A DNA stretch of 64,000 nt, from assembly GCA_963556495.2 (NCBI GenBank), contig OY747704.1, positions 8,748,501 through 8,812,500 of the forward strand, read 5' to 3'. Shown in pieces: positions 11,472 to 22,506 of this stretch (its first letter is position 1; the number at the start of each line of letters is the position of its first letter). Made by a program: the position numbers and the translations under genes. Source of the DNA: Valencia hispanica (Eukaryota > Chordata > Actinopteri > Cyprinodontiformes > Valenciidae). Under the pieces are notes generated by a model, which saw only the letters and a program-made list of their open reading frames with translations, searched no databases and was not told where the DNA came from.

Positions 11472-12890
11472 AATTCAATTCAGTTTATCTATATAGCGCC
11501 AATTCACAACAGATTTCATCTCAAGGCACTTAACAAGAAGTCATTTCAATACATTTATACAAACATTCCAGTCAGTTAAAAAGTTTCCTATTTAAGGAAT
11601 CCCAGCAGATTGCGTCAGTCATTGGCGTGAGGTTGGGCCCCGTTGATGCAGACTTTCCAACCACAGCAATCCTTCAGCAATCCCTCATACTGAGCAAGCA
11701 TGTAGCGACGGTGGAGAGGAAAAACTCCCCTTTAACGGGAAGAATCCTCCAACAGAACCAGGCTCAGTAGGAGCGGCCATCTGCCACGACCGTCTGGAGG
11801 TTTGAGAAGACAGAGCAGAAACACAGAAAGAACAGAAGATCTGATATAAGAGAACTTTCTATGTTACAGAAAGTAAAAAGTTGATAACAGGAAACAGTGG
11901 ATGTTCAGTTACTGGGAGGATCATCCCAGTCGATGCCCCCCGTCCAACAGGGCATTGCAGCAAAGCAGGATACCAGACCAGGTATATCTTCTATGGAGAG
12001 AAAAACACTGAGAGAAAACAAAGTTAACAGTCGAAATAACAGAATGTACTGTAATACAACTGGAGAGTCGTAGGAGAAAAGGAATTAACAGAGTGAAGAA
12101 AATTGGTAAGTCTGTCCTCCAGCAGTCTAAGCCTATAGCAGCATATCTACAGAGATAGCTCAGGATGACCTTAGCCACTCTAACTATAAGCTTTATCAAA
12201 AAGGAAAATTTTAAGCCTGGCTTTAGAAGTAAACAGTGTCTGCCTCACGGACTAAAGCTGGGAGCTGGTTCCACAGGAGAGGAGCCTGATAACTAAAAGA
12301 TCTGCCTCCCATTCTACTTTTAGAAATCCTAGGATTAAACCTGCAGTCTGAGAGCGAAGTGCTCTGTTAGGAACATGTGGAACAATTAGATCTCTGATGT
12401 ATGATGGAGCTTGATTATTAAGGGCTTTGTATGTAAGAAGAAGGATCTTAAATTCTATTCTGGATTTAACAGGGAGCCAATGAAGGGAAGCTAAAACAGG
12501 AGAAATGTGATTTCTCTTTTTAATATTTTGGATCAACTGAAGGCTTTTAATGGCATTTTGTTGACTTCCTGATAGTAAAGAATTACAGTAGTCCAGCCTT
12601 GAGTTAACAAATGCATGGACTAGTTTCTCAGCATCACTCCTGGACAGGATGTTTCTAATTTTAGCAATATTCCGGAGGTGAAAGAAAGAAATCCTAGAAA
12701 CCTGTTTAATATGGGATTTAAATGTCAAGTCTCAGTCAAAAATAACGCCGAGGTTCTTTACGTTATTACTGGGGGCCATTTTAATGCCATCCAGAAGAAG
12801 TGATTGACTAATCAGTTTCTGTTTAAGAACTTCTGGTCCAAAGACAGCAACTTCCGTTTTGTCAGAATTTAAAAGCAAAAAGTTTAGGGT
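11472..12890 (-). mobile_element. L2 LINE inserted into Rex1
   Basis: A minus-strand L2 copy of about 1.4 kb, highly similar to the 3' part of the L2 at 3446-5712, with the tail CAATTCAATTCAGTTTATCT at the low-coordinate end. Frames at 12252-12923 give the C-terminal pol (LNFLLLNSDKTEVAVFGPEV, FFHLRNIAKIRNILSRSDA, SPVLASLHWLPVKSRIEFK). No target-site duplication is seen; instead four Rex1 bases are missing, so the 5' junction was probably made by end joining at a CA microhomology. RT core absent, so it is dead. Confidence 0.87.
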
Positions 12891-13723
12891 CACAGTTTGT
12901 GAAACGGAAGAATTGTGTGTCAAACCAGGTGGTCAGCAGCACAGGAGCACCACAGGGGACTGTACCCTCACCATTCCTTTTCACTCTGTACACCTCACAC
13001 TTCCAGTACAAATCAGAGACCTGTCATCTGCAGAAATACTCAGATGACTCTGCAATTGTCGGGTGTATCAAAGATGGACAAGAAGCTGAATACAGACAGC
13101 TAGTGGACCGCTTTGTGACATGGTGTGGAAACAATCATCTCACCTTGAATGTGAACAAAACAAAAGAGATTATTGTAGATTTAAGAAGAAACAGGGATAA
13201 GTCAAACACTATTTCCATCATGGGAGAAGAAGTGGACGTGGTTGAGGAGTATAAATACCTCAGAGTTCACCTTGACAAGAGACTGGACTGGAGGCGTAAC
13301 AGTGAAACGGTCTACAAGAAGGGACAGAGCAGACTGTACTTTTTGAGGAAGCTTAGGTCCTTCAAGGTTTGCAGCAAAAGGCTGCAGATCTTCTACAAGT
13401 CTGTTGTGGAGAGTGTAATCTCTTCAGCCATCAAATGTTGGGGTAGCAGCGTCAGAGCCAGGGACTTAAAAAGGCTTAACAACCTGATAAAGAAGAATGG
13501 TTCTGTTCTTAGGACAACTGTGGAACATCTGGAGATGATAATGCAAAGAAGGATTCTTCATAAAATCAAAAAAATGATGGTCTTCCTTAGCATCCTCTTC
13601 ATGAGACTGTCATACAACAACAGAGCATCGTCAGTCAGAGGCTTCTTCAATTTCACTGCAATACAGACCACTACAGGAAATCCTTCCTGCCCACAGCCAT
13701 CATTATCTACAACAACTCCTTAA
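12891..13723 (+). pseudogene. Rex1 pol, C-terminal half
   Basis: An open stretch of 275 codons encoding the second half of Rex1 reverse transcriptase and its C-terminal domain. Visible are KNCVSNQVVSSTGAPQGTV, the catalytic box LQKYSDDSAIVGCI (both Asp kept), VTWCGNNHLTLNVNKTKEII, the block EEYKYLRVHLDKRLDWRRN and a Cys/His-poor C-terminus ending near FSTTTP. The ATG at 12899 is not a biological start; the protein was continuous with the half ending at 11470 before the L2 insertion. Confidence 0.85.
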
Positions 13724-13804
13724 AGAATTAATTATATGAGCTATACCAACACTTAATTTCCCTCTGGGATCAATAAAGTATTTTTGAATTTGAATTGAAT
13801 TGAA

Positions 13805-15840
13805 ATAAACGTCTGCTGATAGAAGAGGTAGAGGGGTCATGGCTGAGTGCATCAGCCACAATATTCCTCGGAACTGGGATGTACTTCAAGTCAACGTCGT
13901 AAGATGACAGCCCACCGCTGGTCATAAGCATCAAGCTTGGGCTTGGTCATTATATTGGTGAGCGGGTTGTTGTCCGTCCAATCTGTGAACTTGTGGCCCT
14001 TCAACCAGTGGCTGAACTCCTCAGTAATGCTCCACTTCAGAGCCAAAAACTCAAGATGATGAGCTGGGTATTTTTGTTGTGACCTAATGAGAGTCTTACT
14101 AGCAAAAGCAATGGGGCGTGCCTTAACGGTCTAGAAAAATCCGGGTGAGCCTTCATTGGGTTCACCGAAACGCCATCCTGGTCAATGACATGACCAAGAA
14201 ACCTGACTGAGCTCCTCAGCAGGTAAATTCTTGGGACTAAGTTTAGGATTATTGACCCTCAACCTCTGAAAGACCACCCTGAGTCAACATAGGGCTTCTT
14301 CTTCAGTGGGAGCAAAGACCAAAAGGTCATCCAAAAAGCAGAGCAGACTGGTGAAGTTGAGGTCACCAAAGACATTTAGCATCATGCGCATAAACAAAGC
14401 CAGGCTGTTACAGGGCCCCTGAGGCATTCGATTATACTCATACAGGCCAATCGGTGTTGTGAACGCAGTACACTTTTTATGTTCTTCGCACATAGGAACA
14501 AAGCTTAAGTCCATTGTGCTGAAAAAAGCATTGCCACAGAGTGCAGCAACACAATCAGCTTAGTGAGGGAGAGGATGGGCATCTTTACGTGTACGTGCAT
14601 TCAACCACCTAAAATCTGTACAGATCCTCAACCCACCATCCTTCTTCCAGATCATGACAAGGGGAAAAGCATATTCACTGATGGATTTGCGAATTATCTC
14701 CCTCTCCTCCATTTCAGAAAGCACCTGCCTCCGTTTTTGGTAATGGGCAGGGGGCACCCTTCGGTAAGGCATACGGAGTGGGCGCTCATCTGTCAGGAGA
14801 ACACGGTACTCAACGCCAATAGCTTTGCCACATTAAAGTGGATGTCTAGAAAAAATGTCCTCATACTGCTCAACAAGGTCAACAAGCTGTAGATTTGAAT
14901 GCAAGCTAGCTTGACATGAACCAATATCAAGATCAGCCAAACCAAGAGAAGAAAGCCTGTCCTTTAGATCACCCTCTGAGGAGACCCGCTCATGGGCTGG
15001 TACCTGCATCACATTCTCCACCTTGCAGGAACCCTGCTTGAGGTCCAGGTCCTCTACTGAAAGGCAAGCTGAAACATCAGCAACCTTCAAGTTCCGTTTC
15101 AAAACAACTGACTCTGAAGAGAGATTAGTCATCTTTATTGGCACCCACCTATCACCCCACATCGATGTAATGATGCGACCAATAAGGATCCATCTTGCCC
15201 CGGACTTCGAGGAGCAAGGTTCCACAACTATCGAACTACCCAGAGACACGGGCGCACTCTTGGGGCAGCCTGCCCCACACCAGATACTCAGATTGAGGAA
15301 GTAAAGTCACAGCACGAGGCAGCTTTGCGGTGCCAATCATGTCAGGTCTAAGAAGTGCTCACAGTCAGTGGGCGAATGCCTGCTCCCCTTAAACATGAGT
15401 TTCCAATAAGCATCTGAGCGTCTCAAAACTTGCATCAGATGCTTGAGGACATTTGAGCCACTGATGAACTTGGCCTGGCACCACCAAAACAGGAACAACA
15501 CATTTCACCCTATAAACAGTAAGAGACAAATCATAAATGCAGTTTGGCTGGGTCTGCTTGCCACCACAGCCAACCAACATGACTCTGTCTGCTGACTTCA
15601 GACCATCGACAAGGACTCCAGCTTCCCTAAGTGAACACTCAGCCCCCACACTCAAAGTACAAGCCATGGACCCAGAGTGTACCATGCCTTTCAAATCAGC
15701 CCAGTCATTGACAGTTACTTGAGTATAGAACAGCTCGCTAAAAGCAGGCACCTCTGCAGACCCCTGAACCACAACACGGTACCCTTCCGGCATGACTGAA
15801 CAGGTGTTAACATAGGGAAGTTCAAGATCAAAATTGGCAA
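13805..15840 (-). mobile_element. Ty3/Gypsy pol relic (protease, RT, RNase H)
   Basis: Minus-strand Gypsy-type pol without recognisable LTRs. In coding order it runs: protease region 15793-15389 (LKGMVHSGSMACTLS), linker 15249-14833, RT start 14772-14560 (RRVPPAHYQKRRQVLSEME, KKDGGLRICTDFRWLNART), RT core 14514-14284 (YEYNRMPQGPCNSLALFMRM, LLCFLDDLLVFAPTEEEAL), and an RNase H or tether region to about 13830 in which HKFTDWTDNNPLTNI and KPKLDAYDQRW can be read. Stops and frame breaks separate each block. The protease DSG triad reads HSG, so its catalytic Asp is lost; the RT box FLDD keeps both Asp. Confidence 0.82.
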
Positions 15841-16019
15841 CATTGAGGGTTTTCTTTCTTTATTTTTTTTTACGTGTCCTGTTTGGAAGTGTGGAGCTCA
15901 GAATTGGTGTCTGAGTACCAAGTAGAAGCCCAACAGATTTACTTTCACAAGCGGAGCAGTACAGCTTTTGCTTTAGTCCTCCACTTGATATATGTGTGAA
16001 AAATCTTTATTATGAATTG
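15841..16019. other. Unassigned spacer
   Basis: A T-rich stretch followed by about 150 bases without a match to the neighbours. It may hold the true 3' end of the L1-like element next to it, whose poly(A) or tail I cannot place exactly. Confidence 0.3.
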
Positions 16020-19000
16020 TTGGGGTTTTTATTTCCTGATGTTATGGACACGGAGACGGAAAATTAAGGAGAAGAAAGAAGGAAGATGAAGAAGAGAGGT
16101 AGGAAACAAAAAGTCAAGAGAGAGGGTGAGTTGAAAATACAAGAGAGGAAGGGGAACAAAGAAAACACAGGAAGACATTGAAGTCTGCCTCCATACCCAC
16201 AGGACGGCAGAGAGAGGGGGAAAAACAAAACAAAACACGAAAAAGGAACATCGACAAAACAAAACAAACATTGTGAACTAAGAATTACACAACCACATCA
16301 CACAAAAATAGATATAAAAATACAACAACAATGTCACAGAAAAACTCATGGTACCGATTAATCAAGCTCTAGTAATGATAACCTCAGCCCAAGAATATAT
16401 CCTTAAACACCAGAGACCCCACATCTATGTGTGTGTGTTAGCATGCTGGTGCATATAAGGTTTCTCCATAAGAGTGTTTGATAGTTGGTGTGAGCAGGCA
16501 TCAATACGTCTCCCAGGAATCGATGCAGACATGAAGGAGATCGGAGCAAAGACATCCAAAGGACCCCCAGGGGAACATCCAGCGGCCACTATGCAGGGGC
16601 CCGGGGGGCAGCAGTGACGAGCCCACGGGCCCCGCCGGCAACCGGCCGCGCCGGGGCGGGCCGGTCGATGGACCGGGGGAGCCGGGGCCCAGGGGCACCC
16701 CACCCCCCAGCAGGGACCCGACAAGGGACCGGCCGACGAGGGGCCCTCGGCACTGCAGGGGCCACCTCCACCCTAGGCCAATCCCCACCGCCAACATCCC
16801 AGCGCCCCACCGATAGCCGCCGGGGATGGACAGCATCCCCAGGCCGGGCTCAGCCAGCATCTGGACACCAAGTTGTACCAGCTCCCGGGTCCTGATCCCG
16901 AGCAACGCAGGGCGCCGAGACCAGGCATCCAACGAGGGCCAGGGCCGGTCCAACCCGCCAATGAACCGGCCACGCACGGTGCGCACAGAACAGGTGATCA
17001 AACGAGAAGAGACGCCGGATCCGCATCCCGCCGAGCCACCGAGCAGGCACCACCCAACAATCCCAAACCTGTCACCTCTAAAAGAGGTGCCCCAACCAAC
17101 CAAAGGAAGATATCGGCCCAGCGCATCAGCCGACCGACACACCGGCCCCCCCAGGCCCGGCCAGGCACGCACCAGGTCCGAACCGGATTGACCACCGATG
17201 CACCGGCAGGCAGGGGCCCCCGTCACCGGCGAGGAGTGACGGAGGGGAAATAGGCTCCCCATTAAGTGTAAGGCCTGAGGTGCGCCAGGCCAGGGGGCAG
17301 ACCAAGATCCAACCTGACAGGTAGACAAAGACATACAGACACAGTCATACGTTCCCTCCCTCTTAAACCCATACATTCTCACTGACTCACCAAGACACCC
17401 AAAAAAATTACGTTGTACCCTCACTCACACACCCCATACACACTTTATGCTCCCAGGTCCAGGTACCGATGCCCCAGTAGAGCCACCAGCCCCCGGGCCT
17501 GGGAGATGGACCCCCTACCTTCTAGGACGGCGACAAGCAGACCGCCAAGGGCCCCACAGTGGCAAAGCAGCCCGACAGCCCAGGACCCCGACCAGACCGC
17601 CTGTTCGTCCTCCGGACCCCAACCCCTGATGGCCCGTAGCGAACAGGGGTGTGAAAAGAACCCTAGCCTCCATCCTCTCGCTCGAGTATGGTGTTGATGC
17701 GTGTTGTTATAATGTGCATTTAAAATAGAGGGGTGGGATGTGGGGAAGGCAGTAACACATCCCCCAACCCCCACCCCGAGCCCTCAGTGTCTATATTTGG
17801 TTTAACAGTGGGCACCGGCACCAGAGGTGAAGCTGATTGAACCGCTCCCCCTCTGGATGCCGAAAAGTGTGCCCACCCCAAAGTCCCTACATATGTTTCG
17901 CGTGAGAATGTTATAAGTGGGAGTGTCTAAGTTGTATATTAAAATTGGGACCCAGGACACCGCGGGATAGCGAGGAGGTGGTGTGCCCATGCCCCAAGAC
18001 CCTATATGAGTGGTAAAGTGATGGAGCGGGTGGACAGAGGTGTCCAGGGATGGGGAGGGAAGGACTGGGAGACAAAATGTCTTCCCAGGGAGCCAGCTCC
18101 CCCACTGACCCCAATAGACACCGCTGTTCACTGGGATCCACCAGGGGAGGGAGGCCATGGCACGTTCGACCCGGGGCCCACGGCCACAGTACCACAAAGC
18201 CCCACGGACCCCAAGGCAGTCCCCCCAGCCACATCCCAGAAGGGGAACTAAACCCACCCTGACATTCGCTCTACTCTCAAAACACAAAAGACACTAGACA
18301 CCCAGGCAGGAGACCAAACCCAGCGCCCCACCCACCTGCCCTGCACGCCCACCACCCGGCCAGTCCACCCGCAAGTCCGACCGATCCCGGCCAAATGCCC
18401 AATCCCAGCGCCACGCACAAAGACCAAGACCCAGGAGCCAAGTCCAGTGCAAAAAAAGGACTGATCCGGCCCAGAAACGCCACCCAGCCGCCGCGACCAG
18501 CAGCAAGGCACCCCAACCAGCAAACAAGGTGAGACGCCATACATGGACTGGCGATGACAATCGGCCCAGAGAAAAAGAGAGAGGCGGCTGCACATGCCGG
18601 CCGCTGGCCGGCCCCGACCCCCACAGCCGACAGAGACCCCACGCCGGCCAACCCCCAGCCAGGACCACAGTTAGGGGGCGCAGCGCCCCCGAGCCCTGAA
18701 CCCCCAGGCCTACCCCAGACCCTACCCAGGCGCAGCACGGCCACCAGGCCAGTAACCCATGTCCGCCAGTGCAACCCCCCCAAGGCACTGTATGCAGCCA
18801 TCAGGAGTTACCACCCAAAGCCCAACCCCAGGCCGGCCACGACGTCCAGCGCCCCATCCGCCCAGTGATCCCACCCCCCGGGGTCCCCCCCAGACGCCTC
18901 CAACCCCAAAACCCCCACATCAGCAACAGTGTCCCAAACGACTAAACCAAGTGCCCCCCACCCCCACTAGGTGATGGAGCCGATCAAAGGAGCCCAGAGA

Positions 19001-20060
19001 GATTGATCAGATATGGAGCCAAAGGCCGTCTCAAGACCAATATGGTCCAACAAGAGATTTCTATACTGATTAATATTAAGAGCTTTTTTATTTTTCCAGT
19101 TCAGGAGGATAGTTTTCTTAGCGATGCATAAGGCAATGTGAACCATTAGAACTGACTTTGTGTCCATGGTGACATCATTTAAATTTCCTAACAGGCAAAT
19201 TGAGGGAGATGGTGGGATGTTACATTTCAGACACTTTGATAAGTCCTCACATATCTGGCACCAAAATTTCTTAACAGGTGGACAGAACCAAAGCGCATGA
19301 ACATAAGTATTGTGTATATTGCTTGTGCATTGTAAGCAGGTATTAGACGATGTAAAACCCATCCTAAACATTCGTTGACCTGTATAGTGTACTCTATGAA
19401 GGATTTTGTATTGTATTAATTGCAAATTAGGATTTTTTGTTATTTTAAAGGTTCTTAAACATATCTGAGACCAGACGTTTTGGTCAAAGCTGGCTGATAA
19501 ATCCACCTCCCATTTTGAAATAGGGATGGCTATTGATTCATCTAATGTAGATAAGGTTTTGTATATTTTAGACAGCAATTTGGGGGGGTTGAGATTAAGA
19601 AAATCTAAAACTCTTGCTGGAATTTGTAATTCAGCTGTATTGAGCCTAAATTTACCTTTAATAATAGATTTAATTTGTTGATATTCTAAGAATTTGTTTT
19701 TATCAATTCCATATTGTGTAATTAATGTATTAAATGGGATAAAGTCTGTTCCTTCAAATATATGTTCCAGGTATTCAACTCCATTGCACCTCCAGACTGG
19801 GAAACTTATCATACATTTTTTTTGCAAGATGTCGGGGTTATTCCAGATGGGTGTACGTCTGCATGGGATTATTGTGTACTCTGTCATTTTTAGAAACTCC
19901 CACCATGCTGTCAGAGAGGAGCTGATATTTATGCTGTTAAAGCATTCATATTGTTTTATATTTGAGCTAATAAGGTAAATAGGGTAAATATTGTTATCTA
20001 GTATACTTGTTAACAATTTTCAAAATTGGACTGACAAAGCAATATCTGAACTGCAGGACT
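16020..20060 (-). mobile_element. L1-like (Tx1/L1 group) LINE, 5'-truncated, with 3 kb GC-rich 3' UTR
   Basis: Minus-strand LINE. The coding part is the ORF2 C-terminus (18967-20016), and the 3' UTR fills 18966 to about 16020. From 16500 to 18966 the UTR is strikingly rich in C on the plus strand and G on the minus strand. The last 500 bases are AT-rich and match, in opposite orientation, the element at 25625-26345. That second copy proves the UTR is part of a mobile unit rather than a host CpG island. The reverse transcriptase core is missing upstream of 20016. Confidence 0.78.
18967..20016 (-). pseudogene. L1-like ORF2 C-terminal fragment, 349 aa
   Basis: Uninterrupted frame for the C-terminal third of an L1-type ORF2. 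It contains TEYTIIPCRRTPIWNNP, a region WSQICLRTFKITKNPNLQLI with QYKILHRVHYTGQRMFRMG, and a zinc-knuckle-like stretch CLQCTSNIHNTYVHALWFCP (Cys-x2-Cys, His, Cys), as fish L1/Tx1 proteins have near the end. The ORF ends at 18967 right where the GC-rich UTR starts. The polymerase and endonuclease are absent; the first Met is internal. Integrity of this end suggests a fairly young insertion. Confidence 0.78.
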
Positions 20061-20151
20061 TAAAGGAAGTAGGGAAAATGAAAAAACTAACTGGTTAACA
20101 TTTTCTGAATGTAAAGCTGACAGTTTCTTTTTCAATTTTGGACAAACCTGA

Positions 20152-20345
20152 GCATCCTCTTCATGGGACTATCCTACAACAACGGTGTCTTCGGTCAGAA
20201 GCTTCTTCAGTTGTGCTGCAACACCGACTGCCACAGGAGATCATTCCTGCCTACAGCCATCAGGATCTACAATAGCTCCTTGAAAAATTAAATGAACTAC
20301 AACAACACTTTCTCTCTGGGAGAAATTAAGTATTTTTTTGTTGAA
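20152..20345 (+). mobile_element. Rex1 3'-end fragment
   Basis: About 190 bases matching the last codons and 3' UTR of Rex1 (compare 13590-13780): AGCATCCTCTTCATGGGACT at the start and TCTCTCTGGGAGAAATTAAG at the end. It is a short, diverged, 5'-truncated LINE copy on the plus strand, with no intact frame. Confidence 0.8.
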
Positions 20346-20504
20346 ATTTTCGGACTAATAGAGGGATAATTTGTTGATCAACACCGAACCTTTACATTAC
20401 TCCCTGGTTCCCACTGTCATTATTTGCAGTTATCAAACAGTTGTCATGCTGTATACGTGACAAGCAAGCACTGAATGCAGCGCAGGTTTAATTGTGGGGT
20501 AAAC

Positions 20505-20612
20505 AGGGCAGGCAATTTTGTGCATGCGTTAATTGCGTTAAAAAAATGTATGGGATTAATTCCACGAATTAATCGACCCGCATTAATGCATTCATTTTGA
20601 CAGCCCTAATTA
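20505..20612 (-). mobile_element. MITE end with TAGGGCTGTCAAAAT terminus
   Basis: The end at about 20600-20612 reads, on the minus strand, TTAGGGCTGTCAAAATGAAT, followed by AT-rich sequence with repeated ATTAATGC and GCGTTAATTGCG motifs. This terminus is familiar from abundant non-autonomous fish DNA elements (hAT-like by recollection). The matching other end is not visible, so this is a fragment. Confidence 0.5.
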
Positions 20613-20639
20613 TTTTTGTTATTATTTTGGAAAGTGGTT

Positions 20640-21430
20640 TGTTGTTATTCCATATACATGTGCAGTAACTTGCTGTTTGAAGAACGCCACAAACTTACTA
20701 CTTTATTTATTATTATGTTAATACCTCAGCCTTAGGCAGCAATAAGCAATAACCGAGACTGAACTATTTGGCTATTATTATTATTATTTCCTGAATCCAG
20801 GATGTTGCCCCAACTTGTTTATTTTTATCTACATTACTGATTTTATTAATTCCCTTAAAGGGGCTATATGCAACTTTTTCACCAAAATAAACGTAACAAT
20901 AGCTTTTTTATTTGACCATTTATGAGTCAAACATCTCCAGATAAGCATACTGACACCTTGTCAGCTAACAGTCGGTGAACCTATAAGCCTGTATCCAATT
21001 TTTTCTGTTTTCTGTAGGGTCGGATTTTCCCGCGCTGTCTGCGGATGTGACGTCAAGCGCGTTCATGTTAAACATTTCAGATCACTCTGCCACCACCGCT
21101 AGTCAGCACTCGCAAGCCGTTCAATGGATTGTGCGAATGCACAGAAGAGACCAAGGACAACTTTGACACCAATAGTAACTCCACATAAGACTAAAAAATG
21201 TAAACCCCTTGACAAGTGGCCGAAAAAGATCAAAGATTGGGAGTGACTGGCATAGGAGCGCGCGCTGCGAGAGCGACCAGAAAGGAAGAGCTGTTCCGTT
21301 TTTTGGCCACAGGTGTCAGTCGCGAGTTTAAATTTCAGAAAATCGAATATAGCCCCTTTAAGCAATTATGCATAGTTATTCATAGCCAAAACAAACCTAT
21401 TGCTGCACAACACATGCATTTCAAAAGTCA
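20640..21430 (+). mobile_element. LTR end plus leader (copy 2), split by a MITE
   Basis: 20640-20797 matches the end of the LTR family (ATACCTCAGCCTTAGGCAGC, CCGAGACTGAACTATTTGGC). A decayed primer-binding-like site ATGTTGCCCCAACTTG is at 20803-20818. The leader continues to 20858 and resumes at 21358 with GCAATTATGCATAGTTATTC and ATAGCCAAAAC. The 28680-28790 copy shows the uninterrupted arrangement, so the MITE insertion site is certain. Most of the LTR is missing upstream. Confidence 0.65.
20859..21357. mobile_element. TTAA-flanked MITE (piggyBac-type), 499 bp
   Basis: Ends are AGGGGCTATATGCAACTTTT at the left and the inverse ATATAGCCCCT at the right, with at least 11 matching terminal bases. 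It is flanked on both sides by TTAA (20855-20858 and 21358-21361), the target that piggyBac transposases duplicate. The empty-site equivalent in the copy at about 28738 reads CCCTAGGC where this copy has CCCTTAAGC after removal. No transposase is encoded, so it was moved by an enzyme from elsewhere. Confidence 0.8.
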
Positions 21431-21747
21431 AAAAAATTCAGTCAGACTAAGGCAATCATTTGGTTTTCTCTTCCTGCTTGTAAACACACTGTCTGATTCT
21501 AAGTACTATACAGTGATGTGTTAGTTCGAGTAAGCCAGTTTGGTTCGACTTCAGCTGGATACATGCATGTCTAAAGTCATAATACAGTCGGACTAAGGCA
21601 ATAATTAGGTTTTCTCTTACTGCATGTAAACGCACTGACTGAAGACATGACCTTCTGCGGTGGTGCTGAGATGTTTTTTACTGAGTGTATTAATCCATAC
21701 TAAGATATATATGACGTGAACTATTGAAATAAGTGGTTTTAGAGGGA

Positions 21748-21816
21748 GTCTCAAGTATTCGGGGATTTTAACTATTCGTGGACCCCTGTGAATACCTGGG
21801 GTCCACTGTATTATTT
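21748..21816 (-). mobile_element. Tigger/pogo-like element end
   Basis: On the minus strand the sequence begins CAGTGGACCCCAGGTATTCA and goes on with a GGGGTCCACGAATAGTT hairpin-like repeat, as in Tigger-type terminal repeats. Only one end is visible. The TA next to the terminus (21816) fits mariner-type targets. Confidence 0.5.
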
Positions 21817-22169
21817 TTATTTGTTTAAAGGCAGCTCCTCAATGGAACTTCTGAGCGTGTTTATGTGCCCAATGCTTTTGCTTTGTTGTTCTTGTTTTGT
21901 TTTTTGTTTTGTTTAGGCTGTGTTTTATATAACTTTTGCAAAGTTCAACAAATATATTTACAAGAAAACTTTGAGATGCTACCTCTAAGGATTATGGAGC
22001 TTATCAAGCTAACTTCAGGATCAGTTGGGGATTTTCATTATCACAAAAATGATTAGCTCCTTTTTTGCATCCATCATCAATGGTGACAGAGCCAAGAAAG
22101 CATAATTGACTATGATGACTCACTGTTGTCAATTATGCTTGAAAGTTAAACTACTCTCTGCAATGTCTG

Positions 22170-22506
22170 AAGTAGTTGGTGTAGTATGTGCCTATCTCCA
22201 GTGGTCATTGAGCGAGAGGCTGGGTACACCCTGGACAGGTCGCCAGTTCATCGCAGCAACATAGAGACACACAGGACGAAAAAACATGCACGCACACACT
22301 CTCACCTAAGGACAATTTTGAGACATGTGACTGTTAACCTAACAGTCACATTTTTGGACTGTGGGAGGAAGCTGGAGTACCCAAAGGGAACCCACACATG
22401 CACAGGGAGAACATGCAGGAAGATCCCTGGCTTAGATTTGAACCCAGCCCAGGACCTTCTTGGGTAAAGGCAACACAGTGCTATCAACTGCACCAATGGG
22501 CAGCCC
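22170..22506 (+). repeat. Dispersed fish repeat, class unclear
   Basis: Sequence with the pattern GGTACACCCTGGACAGGTCG, then TTTTGGACTGTGGGAGGAAG, then CACACATGCACAGGGAGAAC and finally an ACCTTCTTGGG stretch. I recognise this as a very common teleost repeat often seen in ESTs and introns, but I cannot name its class with certainty. The small ORFs inside it are not conserved as protein here. Confidence 0.55.

Larger units (their letters stand above)
10085..13790 (+). mobile_element. Rex1 LINE interrupted by L2
   Basis: Plus-strand Rex1 non-LTR retrotransposon in two parts, 10085-11471 and 12891-13790. The first part covers the linker after the endonuclease and the start of reverse transcriptase; the second covers the rest of RT and the 3' end, which has the Rex1-type finish CCCTCTGGGATCAATAAAGT and then TTTTTGAATTTGAATTGAAT. 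A minus-oriented L2 separates them. Upstream endonuclease is missing, so this copy was 5'-truncated before being split. Compared with the minus-strand Rex1 at 40365-41840, four bases of Rex1 are lost at the L2 junction. Confidence 0.88.

Noticed and set aside
16501..18868. Many long overlapping ORFs on both strands (up to 307 codons)
   Set aside because: They arise because the C-rich LINE 3' UTR has few stop codons. Six frames are open at once, none has a known motif, and the second copy of this UTR does not keep any frame.
20016..20060. Intact L1 upstream of the C-terminal ORF2 fragment
   Set aside because: No reverse transcriptase or endonuclease frame is found beyond 20016; the copy is 5'-truncated.
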